From: Halotia branconii CENA392
GTDB lineage: Bacteria; Cyanobacteriota; Cyanobacteriia; Cyanobacteriales; Nostocaceae
Reading direction: 5' to 3'
Assembly (NCBI RefSeq): GCF_029953635.1
Contig: NZ_CP124543.1
Location: 4,691,455-4,755,454, forward strand
Length of the DNA stretch: 64,000 nucleotides
The position numbers and the translations under genes were made by a program. This document shows, one piece after another, positions 1 through 6,846 of this stretch. The first letter of the stretch is position 1. Each line of letters opens with the position of its first letter. The notes beneath the pieces are model-generated. The model had not been told where the DNA came from. It saw only the letters and a program-made list of their open reading frames with translations, and did no database searches.

Positions 1-2
1 AC

Positions 3-347
3 GATGCCCAAGCTTACTACAATCGCGGCATCGCCTATACTTTTTTAGAAGAAATGCAAAATGCGATCGCAGATTATCAACGAGCAGCTAGTATTTATTG
101 TGAGAAAGAAGACTGGGAAAACTATCACCAAGTTTTAAACAGTCTCCAAAAAATTCAGAAACATAGTCCTGAATCAAAACAACAAAAGTATAACCTGCTA
201 CATCAGCGACTTTTACGGTTAGTGGGGGGATATTGGGAAATTGCCCAGCGATTAATTGAACAGCAGCAAGATTATCATCCTGGAATGTCGCAAGAGTGGT
301 ATTTGCAAAAAGTGATTGATGATCTAGAGCGCGATCGCGGGAGATAA
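3..347 (+). CDS. TPR-repeat protein, C-terminal fragment
   Basis: The reading frame is already open at the window edge and ends at a stop at 345-347, so only the C-terminus is present. The first residues (DAQAYYNRGIAYTFLEE, then NAIADYQRAASIY) fit the tetratricopeptide pattern with the usual G/A/Y/A spacing. A charged helical tail follows. The ATG at 54 lies inside the TPR unit and is not a likely start. TPR proteins are scaffolds; nothing here shows a specific partner. Confidence 0.7.
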   Translation, partial: DAQAYYNRGIAYTFLEEMQNAIADYQRAASIYCEKEDWENYHQVLNSLQKIQKHSPESKQQKYNLLHQRLLRLVGGYWEIAQRLIEQQQDYHPGMSQEWYLQKVIDDLERDRGR

Positions 348-403
348 TATTCTAAAGTATGATCTGTTTCCCAACTTAGCAGCTTATTCAATGGAGTTAT
401 GTA

Positions 404-850
404 ATGTCTAATATCCGAGAAGAAATGCCTGTGCTTGCCCGTCACGAAGGAGATTGGGCAGGTACATACACATTAGTTGATATAGCAGGAAAAATTCTCG
501 ATCAATATGAGTCTCACTTAACTTGCCAATTTCCCGAAAATAGTCCCTATCCCTATTATCAAATCAATCGTTACAAGTGGTCTGATGGGAAAAAAGAGGA
601 ATATGAATTTCCAGGAATGTATAGTGATAAAAAGCTTTTATTTGATACTGAGCGCATTCAAGGTAAAGCTTGGGAAGCAGATGATTCTGTGGTAATTTTA
701 TGGTTTTCATATAAAACAAGCCCAGAAATGAATTTATATGAAATGATTTATATCAGTCCAGATAATAACTATCGCGCTCGTACTTGGCACTGGTTTAAAA
801 ATCATCAAATCTTTCAGCGCACCCTAATTCAAGAAGAACGACTACGATAG
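404..850 (+). CDS. DUF3598 family protein
   Basis: A 148-residue protein opening MSNIREEMPVLARHEGDW and rich in aromatics (YPYYQINRY, RTWHWFKNHQIF). The pattern matches my memory of cyanobacterial DUF3598 proteins, which have a lipocalin-like beta-barrel character and sometimes relate to chromophore binding, but are mostly uncharacterised. It is complete, has no signal peptide or membrane segment, and stands alone between the TPR gene and hisS. The function is unknown; the family call rests on recall, not a search. Confidence 0.65.
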   Translation: MSNIREEMPVLARHEGDWAGTYTLVDIAGKILDQYESHLTCQFPENSPYPYYQINRYKWSDGKKEEYEFPGMYSDKKLLFDTERIQGKAWEADDSVVILWFSYKTSPEMNLYEMIYISPDNNYRARTWHWFKNHQIFQRTLIQEERLR

Positions 851-882
851 TAATTTAAAAGTTGAGAAATTAGTTTTTCTTA

Positions 883-924
883 GTGTCTTAGTGTCTTTTT
901 GTTACTACAAAGACACTAAGACAC
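883..924. repeat. 16-bp perfect inverted repeat, terminator-like
   Basis: Arms 883-898 and 909-924 are exact reverse complements around a 10-nt loop. The core (GACACTAAGACAC) resembles the dispersed short repeats near 40.56 kb. It lies between the DUF3598 gene and hisS and could end transcription of the former, although no long T-tract follows. Confidence 0.6.
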
Positions 925-955
925 GAAAATTAAACATATTGGCAACAGTAAAAGC

Positions 956-2344
956 ATGGCAAAAGCAGACAAAATAAATTTCTCTACTCCTAGTGGTTTT
1001 CCAGAATTTCTTCCTAGCGAAAAACGTTTAGAATTATCTTTACTAGATACTATTCGTAGGGTTTTTGAAAGTTACGGATTTACACCCATCGAAACTCCGG
1101 CAGTCGAGAGATTAGAAGTATTACAAGCTAAAGGCAATCAAGGCGACAATATTATTTATGGTATTGACCCAATCTTACCACCAAATCGTCAAGCCGAAAA
1201 AGAGAAAGCGGGTGAAACTGGTTCAGAAGCCAGAGCTTTAAAGTTTGACCAAACAGTTCCATTAGCAGCTTATATTGCCCGTCACCTCAATGAATTAACT
1301 TTTCCCTTTGCTCGTTATCAAATGGATGTTGTGTTTCGTGGCGAACGGGCAAAAGATGGACGTTTTCGCCAGTTTCGTCAGTGTGATATTGATGTAGTCG
1401 CACGTCGTGAACTCAGCTTATTATATGATGCTCAAATGCCAGCAATTATCACTGAAATATTTGAAGCAGTAAATATTGGTGATTTTCTCATCTGCATCAA
1501 TAATCGTAAAATTCTCACAGGTTTCTTTCAGTCATTAGGAATTGCAGAAACCAAAATTAAAACCTGTGTTGGGATTATTGATAATTTGGAGAAAATCGGT
1601 GAATTTAAAGTTAAACAAGAGTTAGAAAAAGAAGGTATTTCCAGAGAACAGACACAAAAAATTATTGATTTTATTAAAATTGATGGCAATATTGACGAAG
1701 TATTAGATAAGCTCAAGCACCTTGCTCAAAATCTGCCAGATGCAGAGCAATTCAGCTTGGGAGTTTCCGAATTAGAAACAGTAATTATAGGTGTACGTAA
1801 TTTGGGAGTTTCCGAAAATCGCTTTTGTATTGATTTAGCGATCGCTCGTGGTCTTGATTATTATACAGGTACAGTTTACGAAACCACTTTATTAGGACAT
1901 GAAGCTTTAGGTAGTATTTGTTCTGGTGGCAGATATGAAGAATTAGTCGGCACATTTTTAGGTGAAAAAATGCCCGGTGTCGGCATTTCTATCGGTTTAA
2001 CTCGCTTAATTAGTCGCTTACTAAAAGCTGGTATTCTCAACACATTATCTGCCACACCTGCACAAGTGATGGTAGTAAATATGCAAGAAGATTTGATGCC
2101 CATTTATCTACAAGTTTCTCAACAACTGCGAAAAGCTGGGATTAATGTTGTAACCAGCTTTGATAAAAAAGGATTGGGTAAACAATTCCAGTTAGCTGAT
2201 AAACAAGGGATTCAATTTTGTGTAATTATTGGTTCGGAAGAAGCAGCAGCGCAAAAGTCCTCGCTGAAAGATTTGAAATCAGGCGAACAAGTAGAAGTAG
2301 AATTGGCTAATTTGACCGAAGAAGTAAAACGTAGGCTGCAATAA
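956..2344 (+). CDS. hisS: histidine--tRNA ligase
   Basis: Class II aminoacyl-tRNA synthetase of 462 residues that charges tRNA-His in the cytoplasm. Visible motifs: class II motif 2 in FRGERAKDGRFRQFRQCD, the histidine-binding signature ARGLDYYTGTVYE, GGRYEELVG, and motif 3 in GVGISIGLTRL. A C-terminal anticodon-binding domain begins near PAQVMVVN. The intact LDYYTG segment argues against the catalytically dead paralogue HisZ. The length fits the longer HisRS subtype. The ATG at 956 gives the expected N-terminus before the class II core. It appears monocistronic; the next genes are on the other strand. Confidence 0.93.
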   Translation: MAKADKINFSTPSGFPEFLPSEKRLELSLLDTIRRVFESYGFTPIETPAVERLEVLQAKGNQGDNIIYGIDPILPPNRQAEKEKAGETGSEARALKFDQTVPLAAYIARHLNELTFPFARYQMDVVFRGERAKDGRFRQFRQCDIDVVARRELSLLYDAQMPAIITEIFEAVNIGDFLICINNRKILTGFFQSLGIAETKIKTCVGIIDNLEKIGEFKVKQELEKEGISREQTQKIIDFIKIDGNIDEVLDKLKHLAQNLPDAEQFSLGVSELETVIIGVRNLGVSENRFCIDLAIARGLDYYTGTVYETTLLGHEALGSICSGGRYEELVGTFLGEKMPGVGISIGLTRLISRLLKAGILNTLSATPAQVMVVNMQEDLMPIYLQVSQQLRKAGINVVTSFDKKGLGKQFQLADKQGIQFCVIIGSEEAAAQKSSLKDLKSGEQVEVELANLTEEVKRRLQ

Positions 2345-2409
2345 TGAAGCTAATTTGTAGTATGAGTAATGATGTTTATACCTAAGGATTGTTATGCGGC
2401 GACTCTACA

Positions 2410-2742
2410 CTACGCCAAAATCAGAAGACTTTCCGTTTCGCTACGTTCAAACTGAATTATCGTATCCAGATTATCTCTCATAATTTGAGTAATCTTCGAT
2501 GTTGGGCAATTTCCAACTCGAAGATAAATAAACTTGGGAGGATGCCCATAGAGTAAACTGCGCTGATGAAAATCAGAATCTTTGGAAACAATCACAAAAC
2601 CATTCGCCTTTGCATATTCCCAGATCATTGCATCGTCTGTATTGATCATTCCTAGCGTCTTGACGTGTTCAGAGTCCGGATACAAATCGACAATCTTGTG
2701 AATTATCCGGTCGGATAAATTTTCATCCAAAAGCAGTTTCAC
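2410..2742 (-). CDS. DUF5615 PIN-like toxin-type protein
   Basis: A 110-residue protein opening MKLLLDENLSDRI, with IVSKDSDFHQRSLL in the middle. The early D-E-N and the D-S-D-F acidic cluster are typical of the DUF5615 (Mut7-C/PIN-like) fold, whose members are predicted RNases paired with DUF433 proteins. Its start overlaps the stop of the upstream DUF433 gene by ATGA (2739-2742), so the two are translationally coupled. Toxin activity is a family inference. A second such pair lies at 59.5-60.1 kb. Confidence 0.8.
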   Translation of the reverse strand: MKLLLDENLSDRIIHKIVDLYPDSEHVKTLGMINTDDAMIWEYAKANGFVIVSKDSDFHQRSLLYGHPPKFIYLRVGNCPTSKITQIMRDNLDTIIQFERSETESLLILA

Positions 2743-2963
2743 AATGATGCTACGAATAACTTTCTCTCACGATCGGCAGCAAAAGCAAGACACGCTTTGA
2801 TATCCTCCGGAGTAAGTTCAGAAAAATCTTCTAAAATCTCCGCTTCGGTCATCCCACCTGCCAAATATTCTAAGATGTCATATACAGTGATTCTCATTCC
2901 CCGAATACACGGCTTGCCACTACGCTTTCCAGGCTCAATTGTGATGATGTTTTGGTAGTCCAT
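2739..2963 (-). CDS. DUF433 antitoxin-type protein
   Basis: About 74 residues opening MDYQNIITIEPGKRSGKPCIRG, with ITVYDILEYLAGGMT and a C-terminal EDIKACLAFAADRE. This is the DUF433 helix-turn-helix layout, usually the antitoxin of a DUF5615 partner. The frame is open further upstream to 3026, but those 21 extra residues do not look like the family, so I place the start at 2963. It forms an operon with the following toxin-type gene (4-bp overlap) and probably autoregulates, as is usual for such pairs. Confidence 0.8.
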   Translation of the reverse strand: MDYQNIITIEPGKRSGKPCIRGMRITVYDILEYLAGGMTEAEILEDFSELTPEDIKACLAFAADRERKLFVASL

Positions 2964-3040
2964 AAAAGTGGCATGAGAGAAAATTCTGTTTACATTATAT
3001 CGGGAACTTTTGCTGCTACAGAACAATGATACAAAGTTAA

Positions 3041-3199
3041 CACCCTAGTTTGGCAGAACTAGAGTATCCTGCTAATTATTGGGAGAACCTACCTGTAGCC
3101 ATTATTGTTGAAACCCGTCGTGGTTTCGAGAATGTTAGGGAAATTACCGCGTTACTGTGTGATGCTGCGCGATCGCTTATCACTGCAATGAGGAGTTAA
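3041..3199 (+). pseudogene. open 52-codon fragment without ATG, unrecognised
   Basis: An open frame runs from just after a TAA at 3038 to TAA at 3197-3199 and reads as protein-like sequence (for example LAELEYPANYWENLPVAII, then FENVREITALLCDAA). It has no ATG; a TTG at 3050 is possible. It ends 5 bp before the RidA start. It could be the C-terminal remnant of a gene once upstream of ridA. I cannot name a family. Confidence 0.35.
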
Positions 3200-3204
3200 A
3201 AATC

Positions 3205-3621
3205 TTGAATACTCGTGAAGTTATAATTCCCCAAGGGATGGAAATTTTATACGAAAAGTATCACTATTGCCCTGGCATTAAAGTAGGCAATACATTATAT
3301 ATCTCAGGACAAGTGGGACGCGATGAAAATTTACAGGTGGTAGAGGGAGTAGAAGCCCAATTCGTCCAGGCTTTCGAGAATGTAAAAAAAGTGCTGACAG
3401 CAGCAGGAGCCACTTTTGATCATGTGGTAGAGATGATTACTTACCATGTGACAGATGCTTCACAACAACAATTTACTATTCCACATCTGCCGCTATTTAT
3501 CAAAGTAAAAGATCAGTATTTTACTAATAATTTCCCGACTTGGACAGGTGTTGGTATAACTGCTTTATCTACACCAGGGCTAATTGTAGAGATTAAGTGT
3601 ACAGCAATCTTAGAAAATTAA
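3205..3621 (+). CDS. RidA (YjgF/YER057c/UK114) family protein
   Basis: A 138-residue single-domain protein of typical RidA length. The start is TTG at 3205, supported by a Shine-Dalgarno AGGAGT at 3191-3196. Family features: LYISGQVGRDENLQVVEG, AQFVQAFENVKKVLTAAGA, and a C-terminal GLIVEIKCTAIL. Canonical RidA deaminates reactive enamine/imine intermediates using a late Arg; here the equivalent segment reads VEIKCTA, without that Arg, so it may belong to another Rid subfamily. It is convergent with the hydrolase-fold gene, with stop codons overlapping. Confidence 0.85.
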   Translation: MNTREVIIPQGMEILYEKYHYCPGIKVGNTLYISGQVGRDENLQVVEGVEAQFVQAFENVKKVLTAAGATFDHVVEMITYHVTDASQQQFTIPHLPLFIKVKDQYFTNNFPTWTGVGITALSTPGLIVEIKCTAILEN

Positions 3622-4433
3622 TTGTTCAGAAATTCGATTACTGCCTGCGCTACTTCTTCTGGTATTTGATTCATCATACAAATTGTTCCTTGATCAAATT
3701 CAACGACTTTGCCATGAGGAATTGCTTGCGAAAGAAAATAGCGATCGCCAGCTTTGGCTAAACTCAGTTTTTCAAATTCCTTGACATCATCTATTCCCCA
3801 AATAATCAGAGTTGGACACTTAATAGCACGAAATCTTTCTGGTGCATCTAAACAGTAATTGCCAACAGCCCAAACTGCATACAAAGGATGACCAAAACAT
3901 TTTAAATCGTCTAAAACCCAACGGTGATTTAATTCGGCAGAGCCTACATATCGAGAACGGGCTAACCATCTTTCCATCAGATGCCCACCATCTTCTTTAA
4001 TGTTAAAACCTTCCTCAAATCTCCTAAATAACTCTGCTTGTCCTCCTTCACCAAAACCAGCTACGTTACCTAAGATTAGTTTATCAATGCGATCGCCATA
4101 ACTAGCGGCAATTTCCCCAGAGACAAAAGCCCCCGTATGGTTGCCCATAATGCTGGTTTTTTCTATCCCTAATTCATCTAAAAGTGCGATCGCTGTTTTT
4201 GCGTAGTCGGCAACTGTGTACATTCTCGGTGGTTTATCCGAATCGCCAAACCCCATTAAATCCATTGCGATGACTCGTCTGTGTTCAGCCAGGATAGGCA
4301 TGAGTTCCCGATATTCATCACTACTGCGGGGGTTCATGTGCAGCAATAACAAAGGTTCGCCTTCGCCGCCGATGCGATAAAGAATTTGTCCGTCTTCTGT
4401 GTCTAAAAAAGCTCGTTTAATTTTTTGTTTCAT
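3618..4433 (-). CDS. alpha/beta-hydrolase-fold protein lacking canonical triad
   Basis: About 271 residues with the full alpha/beta-hydrolase layout: strand and oxyanion region LLLLHMNPRSSDEY, MDLMGFGDSDKPP, cap region, late acidic WGIDD, C-terminal PEEVAQAVIEFL. The nucleophile elbow reads GNHTGA instead of GxSxG, so the usual Ser position is His. The usual catalytic His position (normally GH before the PEE helix) reads GT. The frame is open to 4478, but MKQKIKRAFLDTEDG at 4433 is the more natural start. Paralogous to the gene at 63.3-64 kb. It may be a non-hydrolytic member; the substrate is unknown. Confidence 0.75.
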   Translation of the reverse strand: MKQKIKRAFLDTEDGQILYRIGGEGEPLLLLHMNPRSSDEYRELMPILAEHRRVIAMDLMGFGDSDKPPRMYTVADYAKTAIALLDELGIEKTSIMGNHTGAFVSGEIAASYGDRIDKLILGNVAGFGEGGQAELFRRFEEGFNIKEDGGHLMERWLARSRYVGSAELNHRWVLDDLKCFGHPLYAVWAVGNYCLDAPERFRAIKCPTLIIWGIDDVKEFEKLSLAKAGDRYFLSQAIPHGKVVEFDQGTICMMNQIPEEVAQAVIEFLNN

Positions 4434-4495
4434 GTTTTTGTACTGAATACCCGTAACTTTTTTGGCAGCGATATTCACGGCGGCATCAAAGTCTT

Positions 4496-4659
4496 AGAGC
4501 GTGTTTGAAAAGTTTTTTGCTGTGACTTTAGGCACTTTAAGATCCCCCCTAACCCCCCTTAAAAAGGGTGGAACCGGAATCAAAGTCTCCCTTTTTAAGG
4601 AAGATTTAGAGGGATCTAAAACTTTTGATACCGATAGGAGGACTTTTCAAACATCCTCT
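4496..4659. repeat. MITE-like element, type A, copy 1
   Basis: About 164 bp bounded by terminal inverted repeats GAGCGTGTTTGAAAAG and CTTTTCAAACATCCTC (15 of 17 positions pair). The core contains C-run/G-run segments (CCCCCCTAACCCCCCTT). TA dinucleotides flank both ends. It has no plausible coding capacity. A second copy with similar ends lies at 41160-41391. Confidence 0.7.
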
Positions 4660-4777
4660 TACTTGCCTGTGATTGCATTACCACTTATATACCATTCGTG
4701 ACAAGTTAAGAGAAAATTCTTTTTGTCAATTTCAATTTAAGAGAAAATTCTAATAGTCGTAATCAAAGTAAATTTAA

Positions 4778-5190
4778 ATGCACGTTATTAGCCGCAGGAT
4801 TTTGCGGGAGTTTTGTAAAGCACACGCAGATGCCTGTGATGCACTCTATGATTGGTATAGGGTGACAACCAAAGCCGAATGGAAAAATCTGGTTGAAGTC
4901 CAGGCTATTTATCCAAAAGCAGAAGCTGTCGGTAACTTCACTGTATTTAATATTAAAGGAAATAAATACCGTTTAATTGTGAGCCACTGCGTTGCGGTGA
5001 GTCCAGCACTGCGGGAGGGTTTCCCTCCGCAGGTGACTGGCGAACCCGGAGGGGGGTTCCCCCCGTTGTAGCAAGTGGCGAACCCGCAAGGGTTGATATT
5101 ATTTACGAAGCTCAAAGAATCTATATTAAATATGTCCTAACTCACGCCGAATATGATAAAGACAAATGGAAAAATGACCCGTACTTTTAA
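4778..5190 (+). pseudogene. higB-type toxin gene split by a repeat insertion
   Basis: Codons from 4778 read MHVISRRILREFCKAHADA and continue to GNKYRLIV. The frame then enters inserted repeat DNA and stops at 5069-5071. After the repeat the missing end resumes in another frame (DIIYEAQRIYIKYVLTHAEY, then DKDKWK) and stops at 5188-5190. Together the halves match a HigB mRNA-interferase-type protein of about 97-100 residues. The roughly 113-bp insertion is not a multiple of three, so the toxin should be dead. The original stop overlaps the higA start by 17 bp. Confidence 0.8.
4981..5093. repeat. GC-rich hairpin repeat inserted in higB
   Basis: About 113 bp between the broken higB halves, much more GC-rich than its surroundings. 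It contains nested palindromes such as CGGAGGGAAACCC / GGGTTTCCCTCCG and GGGGGG/CCCCCC pairs. It resembles dispersed repeats of Nostocales that contain GTTGCGGTGAGTCCAGC (from memory). No clear target duplication is visible. Confidence 0.7.
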
Positions 5191-5572
5191 TCCTGAATCT
5201 TACGGTAAATTGCTAGCCGAGTATCGACCAAAAATAATTACTACAGAAGAAGAAAACGAACAAGCGATCGCACTTGCCCAAAATTTAGAGCATCGCCCCA
5301 ATCGTACACCAGAAGAAGAGAGGCTGTTAGAACTGTTAGTGACATTAATTGAGAAGTTTGAAGACACTCATTACCCAATTCCTCAAGGTACGCCCCATTC
5401 AATGTTGATACATCTAATGGACGCACGCGATATTACGACCGAAGCATTAGCTGAGGTAATTGGTTCATTGGAAGTTGCTTTGCAAATTGTCAATGGCGAT
5501 CGCACCATTAGTAAAACTCAAGCAGAAGTGCTTGCGGACTATTTTCATGTAGATGCCAGTTTATTTACCTAG
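5174..5572 (+). CDS. HigA-type antitoxin, XRE-like HTH
   Basis: About 132 residues from ATG 5174 (MTRTFNPESYGKLLAEYRPK). The C-terminal half has an HTH pattern: DARDITTEALAEVIGS, then a second helix region and ISKTQAEVLADYFHV. This is the layout of HigA antitoxins of the HigBA type, which bind and silence HigB and repress their own promoter. I prefer 5174 to 5153 because it matches the family N-terminus and overlaps the ancestral higB end. With higB broken it is an orphan antitoxin. Confidence 0.8.
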   Translation: MTRTFNPESYGKLLAEYRPKIITTEEENEQAIALAQNLEHRPNRTPEEERLLELLVTLIEKFEDTHYPIPQGTPHSMLIHLMDARDITTEALAEVIGSLEVALQIVNGDRTISKTQAEVLADYFHVDASLFT

Positions 5573-5597
5573 CTGATTTACAAAAGGTTTATTAATT

Positions 5598-5828
5598 AAG
5601 CTCCAAGACTCATTAAACAAGCTCCGAAGCTCATTAATGAAGTTGCAAGGCTTATTAAACAAGCTCCGAGGCTTATTAATTAAGTTCCAAGGCTCATTAA
5701 ACAAGCTCCGAGGTTCATTAAACAAGCTCCGAGCCTCATTAAACAAGCTCCAAGCCTCATTAATCACGCTCTAAGACTCATTAAACAAGCTCCAAAGCTC
5801 ATTAATGAAGTTCCCAACCTCATTAATG
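5598..5828. repeat. 21-bp tandem repeat, 11 units
   Basis: 231 bp equal to exactly 11 units of 21 bp, consensus near AAGCTCCRAGGCTCATTAAAC, with substitutions but no length changes. Because 21 is a multiple of three, the minus strand stays open and would encode a 7-residue repeat (SLFNEPR-like). There are no spacers, so it is not a CRISPR array. It lies between higA and the convergent gene at 5841. Confidence 0.9.
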
Positions 5829-5840
5829 AAGATCAATTAC

Positions 5841-6317
5841 TCAAGAACCAGATGCAGCTTTAGTCGGTCTACCTTTGATAGCTTTAAAACGTTCCCCTAA
5901 TTGTTCAGCGACAGTTTTTAAACCCGGAGTCTTCTTCGCCGCCGTCTTCACATAGTCATAAACAGTTAAACTACTAGTCATAGCTTCACTACCAACCGCC
6001 AACAGAGTATCATCCACCTGTTCAGCAAGCTGGTACATAGAAATCAAAACTTCATTCAATGCAGTAGCTAACTGATAATCTCCCACCAGTTCCTCAACAT
6101 CAAAGCTAGCTGGTAAAATCTCTGGGTTAGACTTAGCCGCCGAAACACTATTGTTGACAAAAGCCAGACTTTTATCACCCATTTTTAACATCTTGCGCCG
6201 TTCGTCAGGGCTGAGGGTTACTAAAAATGGTAACTTATCTTGAATTGTCTGGAGTGCTGTCTTAATTTCTTTGATATCTGTTGGCGAAAGGGAGGCTGTA
6301 ATATTTTGATAGGGCAT
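5841..6317 (-). CDS. hypothetical protein, helical
   Basis: A 158-residue protein opening MPYQNITASLSPTDIKEI. It appears mainly alpha-helical, without Cys pairs, signal peptide or membrane segments, and ends in a basic GRPTKAASGS tail. I do not recognise the family. It looks like a real gene: balanced composition, and it fills its interval between the minisatellite and a MITE. No strong Shine-Dalgarno is seen before 6317. Confidence 0.6.
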   Translation of the reverse strand: MPYQNITASLSPTDIKEIKTALQTIQDKLPFLVTLSPDERRKMLKMGDKSLAFVNNSVSAAKSNPEILPASFDVEELVGDYQLATALNEVLISMYQLAEQVDDTLLAVGSEAMTSSLTVYDYVKTAAKKTPGLKTVAEQLGERFKAIKGRPTKAASGS

Positions 6318-6416
6318 AGTAAAACTACCAAGGTAATTTTATAGTTTAAGTAGCAATATTTGCTGAGTATAGAATGCCCATCGATGAGAATAAATGAACA
6401 ACTTTAGCTTACTGAA

Positions 6417-6708
6417 CATGAGTTTGACAGACCTCACCCTCCCAACCCTCTCAAGGGTAGGTATTTTGGATTTGACAATTTTTTGGCGATTTCAGTCGAT
6501 GCTTAAATCCTGAAACGACCAAACCACGTTAAACAATTGAGAATTTTCTCAACTATTTTCGAGATTATGAAAAACCTACCCTTGAAAGCCCTCCCAACCT
6601 CCCTCTCCTAAAAGGCGAGGGAGGAGCAAGAAAAATTGGGGTTTTACTCCCCTCTCCTCGCAGGAGAGGGGTAGGGGGTGAGGTCAAAACGACTCATCAA
6701 ACTCACAT
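6417..6708. repeat. MITE-like element, type B, copy 1
   Basis: About 290 bp with terminal inverted repeats ATGAGTTTGAC and TCATCAAACTCAC. The core has C-rich/G-rich complementary blocks (CTCCCCTCTCC, GGAGAGGGGTAGGGG). The same end sequence bounds 42355-42538. No gene is seen in the whole 6318-6846 interval. Confidence 0.65.
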
Positions 6709-6846
6709 CACGATTAGTCCCGCATTTCTCACCAGCACAGTAGCAACTGTCTTAAAAGTCAAGCGGAGCGCACCACTCAACAAAGTCTTAAAGCCAGAAA
6801 GCTTACAAATCATCATTCTTTCTTTTGCCTTTTTACTTTTGCCTTC

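Noticed and set aside
956..2344. HisZ (regulatory paralogue) instead of HisRS
   Set aside because: The LDYYTG histidine-binding motif and motif 2 arginines are intact, which HisZ lacks.
4501..4701. 66-residue open frame
   Set aside because: It covers the type A MITE and its C-run/G-run core; low-complexity Leu/Lys sequence with no gene character.
5561..5767. 68-residue minus-strand open frame of SLFNEPR heptads
   Set aside because: It is just the 21-bp minisatellite read in one frame, with no start context. Kept as a repeat.
5598..5828. CRISPR array
   Set aside because: The 21-bp units are contiguous without spacers and no cas gene is nearby.
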